Shown here: positions 45,901 to 55,712 of the stretch, piece by piece
Layout of the letters: the number at the start of each line of letters is the position of its first letter
Position numbering within the stretch: the first letter of the stretch is position 1
Assembly (NCBI RefSeq): GCF_018403245.1
Contig: NZ_BOSH01000001.1
Location: 1-64,000, forward strand
Source of the DNA: Paenibacillus sp. J2TS4
GTDB taxonomy: Bacteria > Bacillota > Bacilli > Paenibacillales > NBRC-103111
Direction of reading: 5' to 3'
DNA: 64,000 nt
Made by a program: the position numbers and the translations under genes
The notes under the pieces: generated by a model
What the model was told of the DNA's origin: nothing
Databases searched by the model: none
The model's input: the letters and a program-made list of their open reading frames with translations, nothing else

Positions 45901-47262
45901 GTCGATGGCAAGGAACGTACAACGGTAAGCGGGAACGTATACCTAACCACCATCACTGGCTTAACGGCCAATACGAATTACACGCTCAGAGTCACGGCTT
46001 TCGATCCAGAGGGTAACGAAAGTGCGGCACTGACCGCATCGGCCAAGACGCTGCCGCAGCCATCGAAACCGGACACCGAAGTACCACAATGGCCAAGCGG
46101 CAGTCAGCTGACTGTATCGGGTATCACGAAAAATAGCGTGAAGCTGTCATGGCCAACAGCGAAGGATAACGTCGGTGTGACGGGCTACCGGATCTACGTC
46201 GATGACAAGGAGCGTATGACGGTAAGTGGGAAGGTATATGCAACCACAGTCGACAGCCTGTCGGGCAATACGACGTACATGTTCAAAGTCAAGGCTTATG
46301 ACGCGGAGGGTAACGAGAGTGCGCCGCTCAGTAAGCAGGTAACAACAGCCCGATCTTCGAGTGGAGGAGGCGGTTCCGGAGGCAGTGGTTCCGCAGGAGG
46401 CCGAGCGTTATCCAGTAACGCCGATCTTGAAGAATTGAGGGTATGGGATAAGGATAAGAAGTTGGAACTCAGCCCATCGTTTGCAGCTGGTACGACAAGT
46501 TATACGGCCCGAACGGAAGCCGAGCAGGTCGAGATTGCAGTAAAACCGGCGCACTCCGCGGCGAAGGTGATCTTGAAAGAAAAAGTGATCACGGACAGAA
46601 CGAAAGTGCTTCTGGAGGAAGGCGAAAATAAGCTGGTGTTGATCGTACAGGCGGAGAATGGCAGCAAGAAGGAGTATACGTTGAACATTCGCCGCGAAAC
46701 GCCCAAGCCATCGGAACCGGCCATCCATTTCACCGACATCGCCGGACACTGGGCGGAAAGCGACATCAAACGCGCCGCGGCGAAAGGCATTGTCAGTGGT
46801 TATCCGGACGGAACGTTCAAGCCGAATCATCCTGTTACCCGAGCGGAGTTTACGGTGATGCTGACAGGAGCTTTGCAATTGGAAGAGCAAGGCGCAACTG
46901 TAACGTTCACCGATAATGCTCAGATCGGCAAATGGGCGAAGCAAGCTGTCGCTCAGGCGGTACAGACAGAAATGATTAATGGATATGAAGACGGAAGCTT
47001 CCGTCCGAATGCGCACATTACCCGAGCGGAAATGGCGGTTATGATCGCTCGAGCGCTCAAACTACCGCTCAAGGCCAACAGCGTAACTGTTTTTGCTGAC
47101 GATGAAGCGATTCCGCAGTGGGCGAAAAGCTCTGTGGAAGCGATTCGTGCGATTGGCATCTCCAGTGGCCGTGAGGGTAATAAGTTCGTGCCTAGCGTGA
47201 CAGCGACGCGTGCAGAAGCGGCGGTCATGTTGCTTCGGATGTTAGAGAAAAAAGAAGAGTAG
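42931..47262 (+). CDS. SLH-anchored surface protein E (YVTN propeller, FN3)
   Basis: A 1443-residue protein. Start at 42931 (AGGGGG 8 bases upstream), signal peptide 1-42. A YVTN-type beta-propeller 48-370 made of about eight repeats of 42 residues ([14 protein letters not shown] and VTVIDGA pattern), one CHB_HEX_C domain 371-451, seven FN3 domains 454-1140, Gly-rich linker, cadherin-like domain 1159-1257 and three SLH domains 1266-1443. YVTN propellers are common in archaeal and bacterial surface layers and usually serve binding. It is the near twin of protein F, differing by whole repeat units. Divergent from regulator 3. Confidence 0.9.
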   Translation: MKRSSLMEESRRSRPVEVLQKIFVFVLLISAFFSAQQSSFADTSLNLIEAGTNPQAVAVNPVTNKIYVVNFRSHNVTVIDGANGTTKTVGVGTFPSDIAVNPVTNKIYVTNSYSNNVTIIDGMNDTTKMVEVGRSPRAIAVNPVTNKIYVVNSSSNSVTVIDGANDTTDLFTGYSGPQSIAVNPVTNEIYVTNFGTNNVMVLDGANDTRKTVGVGISPQAIAVNPVTNKIYIANNGSNDVTVIDGASNTTTTVEVGILPRAIAVNPVTNKIYVANSNSNNVTVIDGTSNTPTTVEAGTAPSAVVVNPVTNKIYVANLNSHDVTVIDGASNTTTTVEVGSYPLAIAVNPVTNKIYVANNGSHNVTVIDGAGRTAPPVASPPGGEVEPGTWVTLTTTTDGAAIYYTLDGSTPSNSSTKYTEPIIVTAAMTIKAIAVKDGMIDSDAMMEQYTVQLPAPSSPENVTGAAGDKQVTLNWSTVANAQSYNVYKYEGASAPSNANDWTLLQQDVTATTYTVTGLTNGTNYAFAEKAVNANGASGFSNAVIATPVGSSTPAVPGQPVNVLAEAGDSQAKVSFEAPGDDGGSNILQYTVTAWVNGIATPTKSGDSSPIIMTGLTNGTTYTFTVVATNGVGDSIPSAHSNPVTPTDQQPGSDTEAPKWPVGSELIVSDITQTSVKLSWPNATDNVGVTGYRIYVNGTERETVGGGVYGTTVTGLSADTTYTFKVTAYDAAWNESEALTDSAKTIPQPTEPDTEAPQWQDGSELTVSDITQTSVKLTWPSATDNVRVTGYRIYVDEVEYKTAGGNENAIIVTGLTAETSYTFKVTAYDEAGNESAALTTSAKTLPQPTEPDTEAPQWSDDSELTVSDVTQTSVKLSWPRATDNVGVTGYRIYVDDFEYKTVGGSGNGIMINGLTASTSYKFKVTAFDAAGNVSDALTASATTLPQPSEPDTEAPQWPDDSELMVLDVTQTSVKLTWPSATDNVAVAGYRIYVDGKERTTVSGNVYLTTITGLTANTNYTLRVTAFDPEGNESAALTASAKTLPQPSKPDTEVPQWPSGSQLTVSGITKNSVKLSWPTAKDNVGVTGYRIYVDDKERMTVSGKVYATTVDSLSGNTTYMFKVKAYDAEGNESAPLSKQVTTARSSSGGGGSGGSGSAGGRALSSNADLEELRVWDKDKKLELSPSFAAGTTSYTARTEAEQVEIAVKPAHSAAKVILKEKVITDRTKVLLEEGENKLVLIVQAENGSKKEYTLNIRRETPKPSEPAIHFTDIAGHWAESDIKRAAAKGIVSGYPDGTFKPNHPVTRAEFTVMLTGALQLEEQGATVTFTDNAQIGKWAKQAVAQAVQTEMINGYEDGSFRPNAHITRAEMAVMIARALKLPLKANSVTVFADDEAIPQWAKSSVEAIRAIGISSGREGNKFVPSVTATRAEAAVMLLRMLEKKEE

Positions 47263-47272
47263 ACAGAACGTT

Positions 47273-47322
47273 AACAGATACAACGACAGAAACGATAGTT
47301 TCTATGTTGTATCTGTTTTTTT
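47273..47322 (+). terminator. terminator after surface protein E
   Basis: AACAGATACAAC pairs with GTTGTATCTGTT, followed by a run of T to 47322. Confidence 0.85.
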
Positions 47323-47582
47323 GTAGGGAAGAGGATAGACGGAGAAAGATCTGCAATCGTTGTGCGACTGTTCTTTGAAAGCATAAGGTGAACAGGAATG
47401 AACCGGTCAGTCCATAATGGGGGAACTTAAAGATGCATATGATGGTTTATTGGACTAATTTGGGAAGGGACGGACATAATGGCGTCTTCGTCACTTTCCA
47501 TATTGCTTCATGTAATACCGCTCGTTTGCAGGTTCAGAACAACATCCTAAGCAAGCGCAAAGGAACCTCCAAATTCACCTTC
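47323..47582. other. intergenic region before the truncated regulator
   Basis: No gene supported. A plus-strand frame from 47433 runs into the antisense of the truncated regulator and has no ribosome binding site. Confidence 0.4.
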
Positions 47583-48285
47583 TGCAAACCCGCTATCCAT
47601 CCTTCCGTTCTACGCTCCAGGCAGACCAGCTCTTCCTTCGTCAAACGTTTGTCAACCGTTAGCTTGAACAGCTCGCGAATTTCATCAGCCGTAAAACGCA
47701 AATCGTTCGCTGAAATGCGGACAAGCTGCCGTTTGGCAAGCATCACCGACAAAGGCAGTTTAGGTTCGGAACGGCTTGCTATGACCAAATGCATATTTCG
47801 AGGAAGATACGTGAGTAAAAATGTCAGCCCATGATGGATGGACGGCTCGCAAATCACATGATAGTCGTCAAGAATGATGATGATTTCCTGGTTCAGTGCC
47901 TGGACCTCGTTCATCAAGAGGGTCATGGCCGTTTCGGCGGAGAAGTTCCTCGTTTCTTGAATGTACTGTAAAACGGAATCGCAGAGACCGGGTTGTATCG
48001 TTCGTAAGGCGGCGATCAGATATTCCATGAAGCGGACCAGAATGTTGTCGCGCTCGTCCAGAAAAATCCACCCGTATGCATACGACTGCTCACGAATCCA
48101 CTCCGTGATCAGCATCGATTTGCCGAAGCCCGCCGGTGCGGTCACCAACGTCAGCTTGGCGCCAAGTCCCTGATCGAGAAGACGTCGTAAAGATGGCCGT
48201 TGCACAAGCGTTGACCCGGCGCCGGGGATATGAATTTGGTTTGCAGAAGGTGAGAAAACGGCCGGGATTCAGATGGTGGATACAT
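47583..48285 (-). pseudogene. truncated duplicate of regulator 3
   Basis: The sequence matches regulator 3 from its start codon through about residue 235 (P-loop, Walker B, and ERRTEGWIAGLQ), then stops; middle and LuxR HTH are absent. A base is missing near 48232 (AAATTGCAT in the parent, AAATTCAT here), so the frame breaks at about codon 17, and one T is lost in the leader. The promoter and G-boxes are kept. It cannot make a regulator, but its retained control region lies directly upstream of gene F. Confidence 0.85.
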
Positions 48286-48326
48286 GGTGGAAGTCCTTTT
48301 TCATTTTCGAAGTTTTCCATAAATTG

Positions 48327-48405
48327 ATTATAGTAAAACACTGTCGGAGCATCAATGGAATATTACTCCCCAAAATACCCCCTAAACTGCCCCCAAGGGG
48401 AATAG
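48327..48405. promoter_or_regulatory. duplicated control region upstream of surface gene F
   Basis: Copy of the regulator 3 control region: TTGATG, 17 bases, TATAAT on the minus strand, and the paired G5 boxes with one base changed between them. The duplicated block ends at about 48433, where the two upstream regions diverge completely. Confidence 0.6.
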
Positions 48406-48547
48406 ATATGCACTTCTATTCAAAATAAAATAGAGATGATTGTCTTATCATTGCAAATTTTATCGAGGACCCGTGCAGCAGAAATATATGGATGAAATGC
48501 AACTGTTTGTAACGATTGCTAAGAATGAATAGATAGAGAGGACTGGA

Positions 48548-51500
48548 ATGATGGGAAAAGGATTACTTCTTACACATGCAGGTTTGTTCTTAACGATAGC
48601 GAAGAGTAGCTTCAGGCGAAGGTTTGCTGCATTAGTCAAGATCTGGATTATCGCGGTTATGCTTATCGCTGGGTTTGTTCATACTCCGCAGACCGTGTCG
48701 GCAGATGCGGTGGTTGCGGAAATAGACAAGTACGAGCCGCGCGCAGCCGCCGTGAATCCGATTACGAACGAAATCTATGTCATCAGTTATGCGGGTAAAG
48801 AAAACTTCAAGATTATTGATGGTGTGACGAATCAATCAAAGCTAAGTTGGCAACTATCCGGCATGCCGTTGGATGTTGCTGTAAATCCGAAAACGAATAA
48901 AATCTATGTCACCAGTTATCTTGGTGGTATTTCAGATAATGACATCGTCATGGTCATTGATCGAAATAATCAACAGACGAGAAACATTTGGACGGGAAAA
49001 TACCCCATAGCAGTTGCCGTAAATCCGGTTTTGAACAAAATCTACGTAATCAATAAAGAAAGCAAAAGTTTGTCCATCATTGACGGCGAAACGAATGAAG
49101 TGACGAGTACCGTTGATTTGGGAAGCATGCCTCGTGCGATCGCCGTCAACCCGCAGACGAACAAAGTCTATGTAACCTGCTCGGGAAATGTTGTAAAGAT
49201 TATAGATGGGGAAACAGGCAAATTAAGCAAGTCGGTTTCGGTTGGAGATTATCCGGAATCGATCGCCATCGATCATGCCGCTAACCAGGTTTATATCGCT
49301 CATGCTAATGCTGGAGGCGTTTCGGTGATCAATGGCGATACCGACATTTTGAAGAATACGATTCCTTTTAATGACTACTTAGTAGGAATTGCTGTGAATC
49401 CGATCACACACAAAATTTATGCCATCGGTTTGTCAAACCGGCTTGCCTTGATTATAGACGGCAAAAACCAAACCATTGAAAAGTCGGTGCCGGTGCAGTC
49501 AAAACCTAAAAACGTGGTCGTAAACCCTGTCACAAATAAAATTTATGTAACCGCCAATGACGGCGTCACGGTAATTGACGGCGATACAAACAATTCGTTG
49601 GGTACATTGGCAGTAGATATTGGAGAAGGAGATGCTCCTCTCGTCGTCAATCCGGTCACCAACAAAATTTATGCCGGATCTAAGAATAAAAATAATGTAT
49701 CCGTAATTGACGGAACGCGTACGGATATAAGCAGGATTGGGACGGGGAACAATCCCCGATTTGTGGCGATCAATCCTTTTACCCAAAAGGCGTATGTAAC
49801 CAATGCGGGCAGTCGGGAAGTAACTATTGTCGATTTGAAATCAAAAGAATTAAACATCGTAAAGAATTTGAATGTTGGCGAAGGATCAATCGCGGCAGCC
49901 GTAAATCCGCTGACGAACCGGATTTATGTCGTGCATGATTCAGCTCCCAGCTTTGTGACGGTGATCGATGGCACCGACGATACCATTGTCACAACAGTTC
50001 CTGTGGGCGGGTCCCCTTCCGCCATTGCTGTCAATCCGATCACAAACCAAATTTATGTCGCCAACAATCAAAGCAGCAGTGTGACTGTGATTGACGGGGC
50101 GTCGAACAACAAAAGCACCGTGCCTGTCGGTTCGGGTCCGGTCCATGTGGCTATCCATCCGTTAACCAACAAAGTGTATGTTACCAATTCCCAGGATGGT
50201 ACAGTCTCGATTCTCAATGGCGCAACGAAAAAGGTTACCGCTACTGTGCCGGTAGGGACAAACCCGAAAATGGCGGCAGTTAACGAGAAAACGAACCAAA
50301 TCTATGTAGCCAATAGCGGAAGCAATAACGTTACGATTATTGACGGGGCGTCGAATGCCACGAGTACCGTTCCCGCCGGAAACCAACCCTATGCGATCGC
50401 CGTTAACAAAAAAACGAACAAAGTCTATGTCTCCAACTTTTTGGGCAGAACCATTACTGTCATAGACGGCGCATCCTTATCGACCGCACAATTATTAACA
50501 TTAGATGATGATTATCCTCAAAAGTTGGCGGTGGACGAGGGAAACGATAAAATCTATGTCGCCGCATTGAATTCGATTACGGTTCTCGATGGAGTGAGGA
50601 ACACCTGGACAAAACTGGCGAGTGCCGTCAATGCGACGGCTATAGCGGTCAATCCTGCGACAAATCAGGTTTACGCTACGGCGACGACCAATCAATTGAT
50701 GGCCATTCATCAAAGGGAGACAGCGAGTCCATTGCCTGTGAAGATCGATGCTTTCCCGAACAACAGATTAACCGATGGAACGGCTTCCGTTCGTTTCACA
50801 CCGAAAAACAATTACGCTCCCATTCAAGGCCGGATACTGGACGTATACTACCAGCTTGATTCTTCGCAAGGCGCATGGAATAAGGCGAAACCCTCAGGCC
50901 AGGAAAACTGGGAAGGCTCGCTTGATGGTTTGACTCCAGGCATGCATGTCCTGTTCGCAATGGCGACAGATGGGCAAGAAGCGAAAATGGGATCGGGAGT
51001 TGGAGGCGCATATCCTTTTTACGTCGCTCCACAAGCTGCCGCGCCGACAGCTAGCAAGCCAAGTGGAGAGATGGAGTCGGGAACGACAGTTTCGTTGTCT
51101 GCGTCTACTGCCGGAGCGTCGATTTATTACACGACGGATGGCAGCACGCCAACTCCAGGCAGCAGCTTGCTGTATCACGAACCGATCCCTGTAACGCGAA
51201 ACATGACGGTTAAAGCGATTGCAGTCAAGGCTGGCATGGCGGATAGTGACGTCATGACGGAAACGTATACGATTCCGGTCACCGCTCCTTCCGCTCCTTC
51301 TGCGCCAGAAAAGCTGACGAGCGCCACTGGCGACCGGGAAATCACCCTGAGTTGGAGCACCGGAGCAAATGCGGACAGCTACGCGGTGTACAAATACGAA
51401 GGGACATCAGCGCCGGCAAACCCGGATGATTGGGTATTGATACAAGAGAATATAACAGTCAACACATACACCGTTACAGGTTTGATGAATTACATGAGTT

Positions 51501-54500
51501 ATGCCTTTGCGGTTAAAGCCTTCAATACAAAAGGAGCAAGTGATTTCTCGGATGAAGTAATTGCAATCCCTGCCGCAGATCCTGTCTCTTCAGTACCCAG
51601 TGCACCCCTCGATGTAATGGCTGAGGCGGAAGACGGTCAAGCGAAGGTCAGCTTCCATGCGCCGGAGAATGACGGAGGCAGCCCTATCCTAAGTTACACT
51701 GTCACTGCCTGGGTGGACGGAACAGCAACGCCGATCACACAGAGCGGCGATTCAAGTCCGATCATCGTTACCGGCTTGACGAACGGTACGACGTATAGGT
51801 TCACGGTTGAAGCGACGAATAAAGTGGGAAACTCGGTTCCATCAGCCCCATCGAATCCGGTAACGCCGAAAGCAAAGCAGCCCGACCCGGACACCGAAGA
51901 ACCACAATGGCCGAATGGCAGTGAACTGACCGTGTCGGATATTACACAAACGAGCGTGAAACTGTCGTGGCCAACAGCGACGGATAACGTGGGCGTAAGG
52001 GGTTACCGGATCTATGTCAACGGAACCGAGCACGAAACGGTAGGCGGCGGCGTCAATGGAACCACCGTGACCAGTCTGGCAGCAGAGACGACCTATACGT
52101 TTAAAGTGATAGCTTACGATGCGGCGGGGAACGAAAGTGCGGCATTGACTACTTCGGCCAAGACATTGCCGGAACCGTCAGAGCCGGACACCGAAGCGCC
52201 GCAATGGCCGGATGACAGTGAACTGACGGTTTCGGACATCACGTACACGAGCGTGAAGCTGTCGTGGCCAACAGCGACGGATAACGTGGGCGTAAGGGGT
52301 TACCGGATCTATGTCAACGGAACCGAGCACGAAACGGTAGGCGGCGGCGTCAATGGAACCACTGTGACCAGTCTGGCAGCAGAGACGACCTATACATTTA
52401 AAGTGATGGCTTATGATGCGGCGGGGAACGAAAGTGCGGCATTGACTACTTCGGCCAAGACATTGCCGGAACCGTCAGAGCCGGACACCGAAGCGCCGCA
52501 ATGGCCTGATGACAGTGAACTGACGGTTTCGGATGTGGCGCAGACGAGTGTGAAGCTGTCCTGGCCGAGCGCGACGGATAACGTGGGAGTGACCGGCTAC
52601 CGGATTTATGTAGATGACGTCGAGTACAAAACGGCAGGCGGCAGTGAGAATGCAATCATTGTCACTGGTCTGACGGCAGAAACGAGTTATATGTTCAAAG
52701 TTACGGCTCACGACGAGGCAGGGAATGAAAGCGCGGGACTGACCGAATCGGCCAAGACGCTGCCGCAGCCGACGGACCCGGACACCGAAGCGCCGCAATG
52801 GCCGGATGGTAGCGAACTGACGGTTTCGGATGTGACGCAGACGAGCGTGAAACTTTCATGGCTAAGCGCGACGGATAACGTGAGAGTGACGGGCTACCGG
52901 ATTTATGTAGATGACGTCGAATACAAAACGGCAGGCGGCAGCGAAAATGTACTCATCGTTAATGGTCTGATGGCAGAAACGAGTTATACGTTCAAAGTTA
53001 CGGCTCACGACGAGGCAGGGAATGAAAGCGCGGGACTGACCGAATCGGCCAAGACGCTGCCGCAGCCGACGGACCCGGACACCGAAGCGCCGCAATGGCC
53101 GGATGACAGTGAACTGACGGTTTCGGATGTGGCGCAGACGAGCGTGAAACTTTCATGGCCGAGCGCGACGGATAACGTGGGAGTGACCGGCTACCGGATT
53201 TATGTAGATGACGTCGAGTACAAAACGGCAGGCGGCAGCGAGAATGCAATCATCGTCACTGGCCTGACGGCAGAAACGAGTTATACGTTCAAGGTAACGG
53301 CTTACGACGAAGCAGGGAATGAAAGCGCGGCATTGACTACTTCGGCCAAGACATTGCCGCAGCCGTCGGAACCAGACACAGAAGCGCCGCAATGGCCGGA
53401 TGACAGTGAACTGACGGTTTCGGATGTGACGCAAACGAGCGTGAAGCTGTCTTGGCCGAGAGCAACGGATAACGTAGGAGTGACGGGCTACCGGATTTAT
53501 GTAGATGACTTCGAGTACAAAACGGTAGGCGGCAGTGGAAATGGAATCATGATCAACGGTTTGACTGCTAATACATCCTACACGTTCAAAGTCACGGCTT
53601 TTGATGCGGCGGGGAATGTAAGTGATGCATTGACCGCTTCGGCTACGACATTGCCGCAGCCGTCGGAACCAGACACAGAAGCACCGCAATGGCCGGATGA
53701 CAGTGAACTGATGGTTTCGGATGTGACGCAAACGAGCGTGAAACTGACATGGCCAAGTGCGACGGATAATGTTGCTGTGATCGCCTACCGGATCTATGTC
53801 AACGGAACTGAGCGCGAAAAGGTAGCTGGCAATGTACATGCAATCACCATCGACGGTCTGACCGCTAATACATCCTATACGTTCAAAGTCACGGCTTATG
53901 ATGCGGCGGGGAACGTAAGCGATGCATTGACCGCTTCGGCCAATACAATGCCGCAGCCAACGGAGTCGGACACGGAAGCACCGAAATGGTCGGATGGCAG
54001 CAAGCTGACCGTGTCGGACATCACGCAAACGAGCATGAAACTGTCATGGCCAATAGCGACGGATAATGTTGGTGTGGCGGGCTACCGAATCTACGTCGAT
54101 GGCAAGGAACGAACAACGGTAAGCGGGAACGTATACCTAACCACCATCACTGGCTTAACGGCCAATACGAATTACACGCTCAGAGTCACGGCTTTCGATG
54201 CAGAGGGTAACGAAAGTGCGGCACTGACCGCATCGGCCAAGACGCTGCCGCAGCCATCGAAACCGGACACCGAAGCACCACAATGGCCAAGCGGCAGTCA
54301 GCTAACTGTATCGGGTATCACGAAAAATAGCGTGAAGCTGTCATGGCCAACAGCGACGGATAACGTCGGTGTGACGGGCTACCGGATCTACGTCGATGAC
54401 AAGGAGCGTATGACGGTAAGCGGGAACGTATATGCAACCACAGTCGACAGCCTGTCGGGCATTACGACGTACATGTTCAAAGTCACGGCTTATGACGCGG

Positions 54501-55453
54501 CGGGTAACGAGAGTGCGCCACTCAGTAAGCAGGTAACAACAGCCCGATCTTCGAGTGGAGGAGGCGGTTCCGGAGGCAGTGGTTCCGCAGGAGGCCGAGC
54601 GTTATCCAGTAACGCCGATCTTGAAGAATTGAGGGTATGGGATAAGGATAAGAAGTTGGAACTCAGCCCATCGTTTGCAACTGGTACGACAAGTTATACG
54701 GCACGAACACAAGCCGAGCAGGTCGAGATTGCAGCAAAACCTGCACACTCTGGGGCGAAGCTGATGTTGAAAGAAAAAGTGATTACGGACAGAACGAAAG
54801 TACATCTGGAGGAGGGCGACAATACGTTTGTGTTAACGGTACAGGCGGAGAATGGTACAAAGAAGAAATACACGCTGACTATTTACCGTGAAGCACCCAA
54901 GCCATCCGAACCAGTCATCGAATTTACCGACATTGCCGGACACTGGGCGGAAAGCAACATCAAGCGTGCCGCGGAGAAAGGCATTGTCAGTGGTTATCCG
55001 GACGGAACGTTCAAGCCGAATCATCCTGTTACCCGAGCGGAGTTTACGGTGATGCTGACGGGTGCCTTGCAATTGGAAGAGATGGGCGCTCCGCTTACCT
55101 TCACTGATAACGATCAAATCGGGGCATGGGCGAAGCAAGCGATTGCCCAGGCGGTACAGGCGGGAATTATCGACGGATATGGAGATGGCAGCTTCCGACC
55201 GAATGCGCAGATCACCCGAGCAGAAATGGCAGTCATGATTGCCCGAGCGATGAAACTGCCGCTCAAGACAAAAATGAAAACTGGCTTTACCGATGATGAG
55301 GCGATTCCGGAGTGGGCAAAGGGGGCTGTGGAAGCGATTCGTGAACTGGGCATCGCCAGCGGTCGTGAAGGGAATAAGTTCGTTCCGGAAGACATGGCGA
55401 CGAGAGCGGAAGCGGCGGCGATTTTGCTCCGGATGTTAGATATCCAAAAATAA
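48548..55453 (+). CDS. SLH-anchored surface protein F (YVTN propeller, 11 FN3)
   Basis: The largest gene: 2301 residues. N-terminal signal segment with hydrophobic core at about 36-48 (cleavage near SADA). A long YVTN-type repeat region 53-723, probably two propellers, more diverged than that of E ([21 protein letters not shown]). A beta-rich domain about 727-830, one CHB_HEX_C 830-911, eleven FN3 domains 915-2000, of which nine are near-identical 99-100-residue units starting DTEAPQW, Gly-rich linker, cadherin-like domain 2017-2115, three SLH domains 2124-2301. GAGAGG precedes the ATG. The FN3 array gives a long stalk. Its own regulator is only a truncated copy, so control by regulator 3 in trans is likely. 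Confidence 0.9.
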   Translation: MMGKGLLLTHAGLFLTIAKSSFRRRFAALVKIWIIAVMLIAGFVHTPQTVSADAVVAEIDKYEPRAAAVNPITNEIYVISYAGKENFKIIDGVTNQSKLSWQLSGMPLDVAVNPKTNKIYVTSYLGGISDNDIVMVIDRNNQQTRNIWTGKYPIAVAVNPVLNKIYVINKESKSLSIIDGETNEVTSTVDLGSMPRAIAVNPQTNKVYVTCSGNVVKIIDGETGKLSKSVSVGDYPESIAIDHAANQVYIAHANAGGVSVINGDTDILKNTIPFNDYLVGIAVNPITHKIYAIGLSNRLALIIDGKNQTIEKSVPVQSKPKNVVVNPVTNKIYVTANDGVTVIDGDTNNSLGTLAVDIGEGDAPLVVNPVTNKIYAGSKNKNNVSVIDGTRTDISRIGTGNNPRFVAINPFTQKAYVTNAGSREVTIVDLKSKELNIVKNLNVGEGSIAAAVNPLTNRIYVVHDSAPSFVTVIDGTDDTIVTTVPVGGSPSAIAVNPITNQIYVANNQSSSVTVIDGASNNKSTVPVGSGPVHVAIHPLTNKVYVTNSQDGTVSILNGATKKVTATVPVGTNPKMAAVNEKTNQIYVANSGSNNVTIIDGASNATSTVPAGNQPYAIAVNKKTNKVYVSNFLGRTITVIDGASLSTAQLLTLDDDYPQKLAVDEGNDKIYVAALNSITVLDGVRNTWTKLASAVNATAIAVNPATNQVYATATTNQLMAIHQRETASPLPVKIDAFPNNRLTDGTASVRFTPKNNYAPIQGRILDVYYQLDSSQGAWNKAKPSGQENWEGSLDGLTPGMHVLFAMATDGQEAKMGSGVGGAYPFYVAPQAAAPTASKPSGEMESGTTVSLSASTAGASIYYTTDGSTPTPGSSLLYHEPIPVTRNMTVKAIAVKAGMADSDVMTETYTIPVTAPSAPSAPEKLTSATGDREITLSWSTGANADSYAVYKYEGTSAPANPDDWVLIQENITVNTYTVTGLMNYMSYAFAVKAFNTKGASDFSDEVIAIPAADPVSSVPSAPLDVMAEAEDGQAKVSFHAPENDGGSPILSYTVTAWVDGTATPITQSGDSSPIIVTGLTNGTTYRFTVEATNKVGNSVPSAPSNPVTPKAKQPDPDTEEPQWPNGSELTVSDITQTSVKLSWPTATDNVGVRGYRIYVNGTEHETVGGGVNGTTVTSLAAETTYTFKVIAYDAAGNESAALTTSAKTLPEPSEPDTEAPQWPDDSELTVSDITYTSVKLSWPTATDNVGVRGYRIYVNGTEHETVGGGVNGTTVTSLAAETTYTFKVMAYDAAGNESAALTTSAKTLPEPSEPDTEAPQWPDDSELTVSDVAQTSVKLSWPSATDNVGVTGYRIYVDDVEYKTAGGSENAIIVTGLTAETSYMFKVTAHDEAGNESAGLTESAKTLPQPTDPDTEAPQWPDGSELTVSDVTQTSVKLSWLSATDNVRVTGYRIYVDDVEYKTAGGSENVLIVNGLMAETSYTFKVTAHDEAGNESAGLTESAKTLPQPTDPDTEAPQWPDDSELTVSDVAQTSVKLSWPSATDNVGVTGYRIYVDDVEYKTAGGSENAIIVTGLTAETSYTFKVTAYDEAGNESAALTTSAKTLPQPSEPDTEAPQWPDDSELTVSDVTQTSVKLSWPRATDNVGVTGYRIYVDDFEYKTVGGSGNGIMINGLTANTSYTFKVTAFDAAGNVSDALTASATTLPQPSEPDTEAPQWPDDSELMVSDVTQTSVKLTWPSATDNVAVIAYRIYVNGTEREKVAGNVHAITIDGLTANTSYTFKVTAYDAAGNVSDALTASANTMPQPTESDTEAPKWSDGSKLTVSDITQTSMKLSWPIATDNVGVAGYRIYVDGKERTTVSGNVYLTTITGLTANTNYTLRVTAFDAEGNESAALTASAKTLPQPSKPDTEAPQWPSGSQLTVSGITKNSVKLSWPTATDNVGVTGYRIYVDDKERMTVSGNVYATTVDSLSGITTYMFKVTAYDAAGNESAPLSKQVTTARSSSGGGGSGGSGSAGGRALSSNADLEELRVWDKDKKLELSPSFATGTTSYTARTQAEQVEIAAKPAHSGAKLMLKEKVITDRTKVHLEEGDNTFVLTVQAENGTKKKYTLTIYREAPKPSEPVIEFTDIAGHWAESNIKRAAEKGIVSGYPDGTFKPNHPVTRAEFTVMLTGALQLEEMGAPLTFTDNDQIGAWAKQAIAQAVQAGIIDGYGDGSFRPNAQITRAEMAVMIARAMKLPLKTKMKTGFTDDEAIPEWAKGAVEAIRELGIASGREGNKFVPEDMATRAEAAAILLRMLDIQK
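51885..54540 (+). repeat. nine-unit FN3-coding tandem repeat in gene F
   Basis: Units of about 297-300 bases, each coding one FN3 domain and opening near GACACCGAAGCGCCGCAATGG. Neighbouring units are nearly identical over long stretches, for example 52195-52480 with 51890-52190, and 53095-53380 with 52495-52790. Gene E carries five units of the same family. Confidence 0.85.
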
Positions 55454-55460
55454 ACATGGA

Positions 55461-55498
55461 AAAACGCGAAGTGTCCTGGAAGGGAATCTTCGCGTTTT
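55461..55498 (+). terminator. terminator after surface protein F
   Basis: AAAACGCGAAG pairs with CTTCGCGTTTT. The 55499-55712 stretch that follows holds no supported gene. Confidence 0.8.
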
Positions 55499-55712
55499 CC
55501 AGTTTGGAAAACCTGTATATTGTTTGTTCGCTGTCATTATCGGAAACTTCTTTCATTACAATGCATGGAGTGCACGATCATTATATCTGATACATATAGC
55601 AAGTCGAAGGTGGATTCCATTACTGGGTTGTCTTCATCGATCGATATCATTCGATCACAGCGAAGTAGCGATCCTGCTGTCTCACTTTAGCAAATTTGGA
55701 CTGCTTAACGAT

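Noticed and set aside
47433..47834. Plus-strand reading frame of 133 codons
   Set aside because: Most of it is antisense to the truncated regulator 3 copy, and there is no ribosome binding site.
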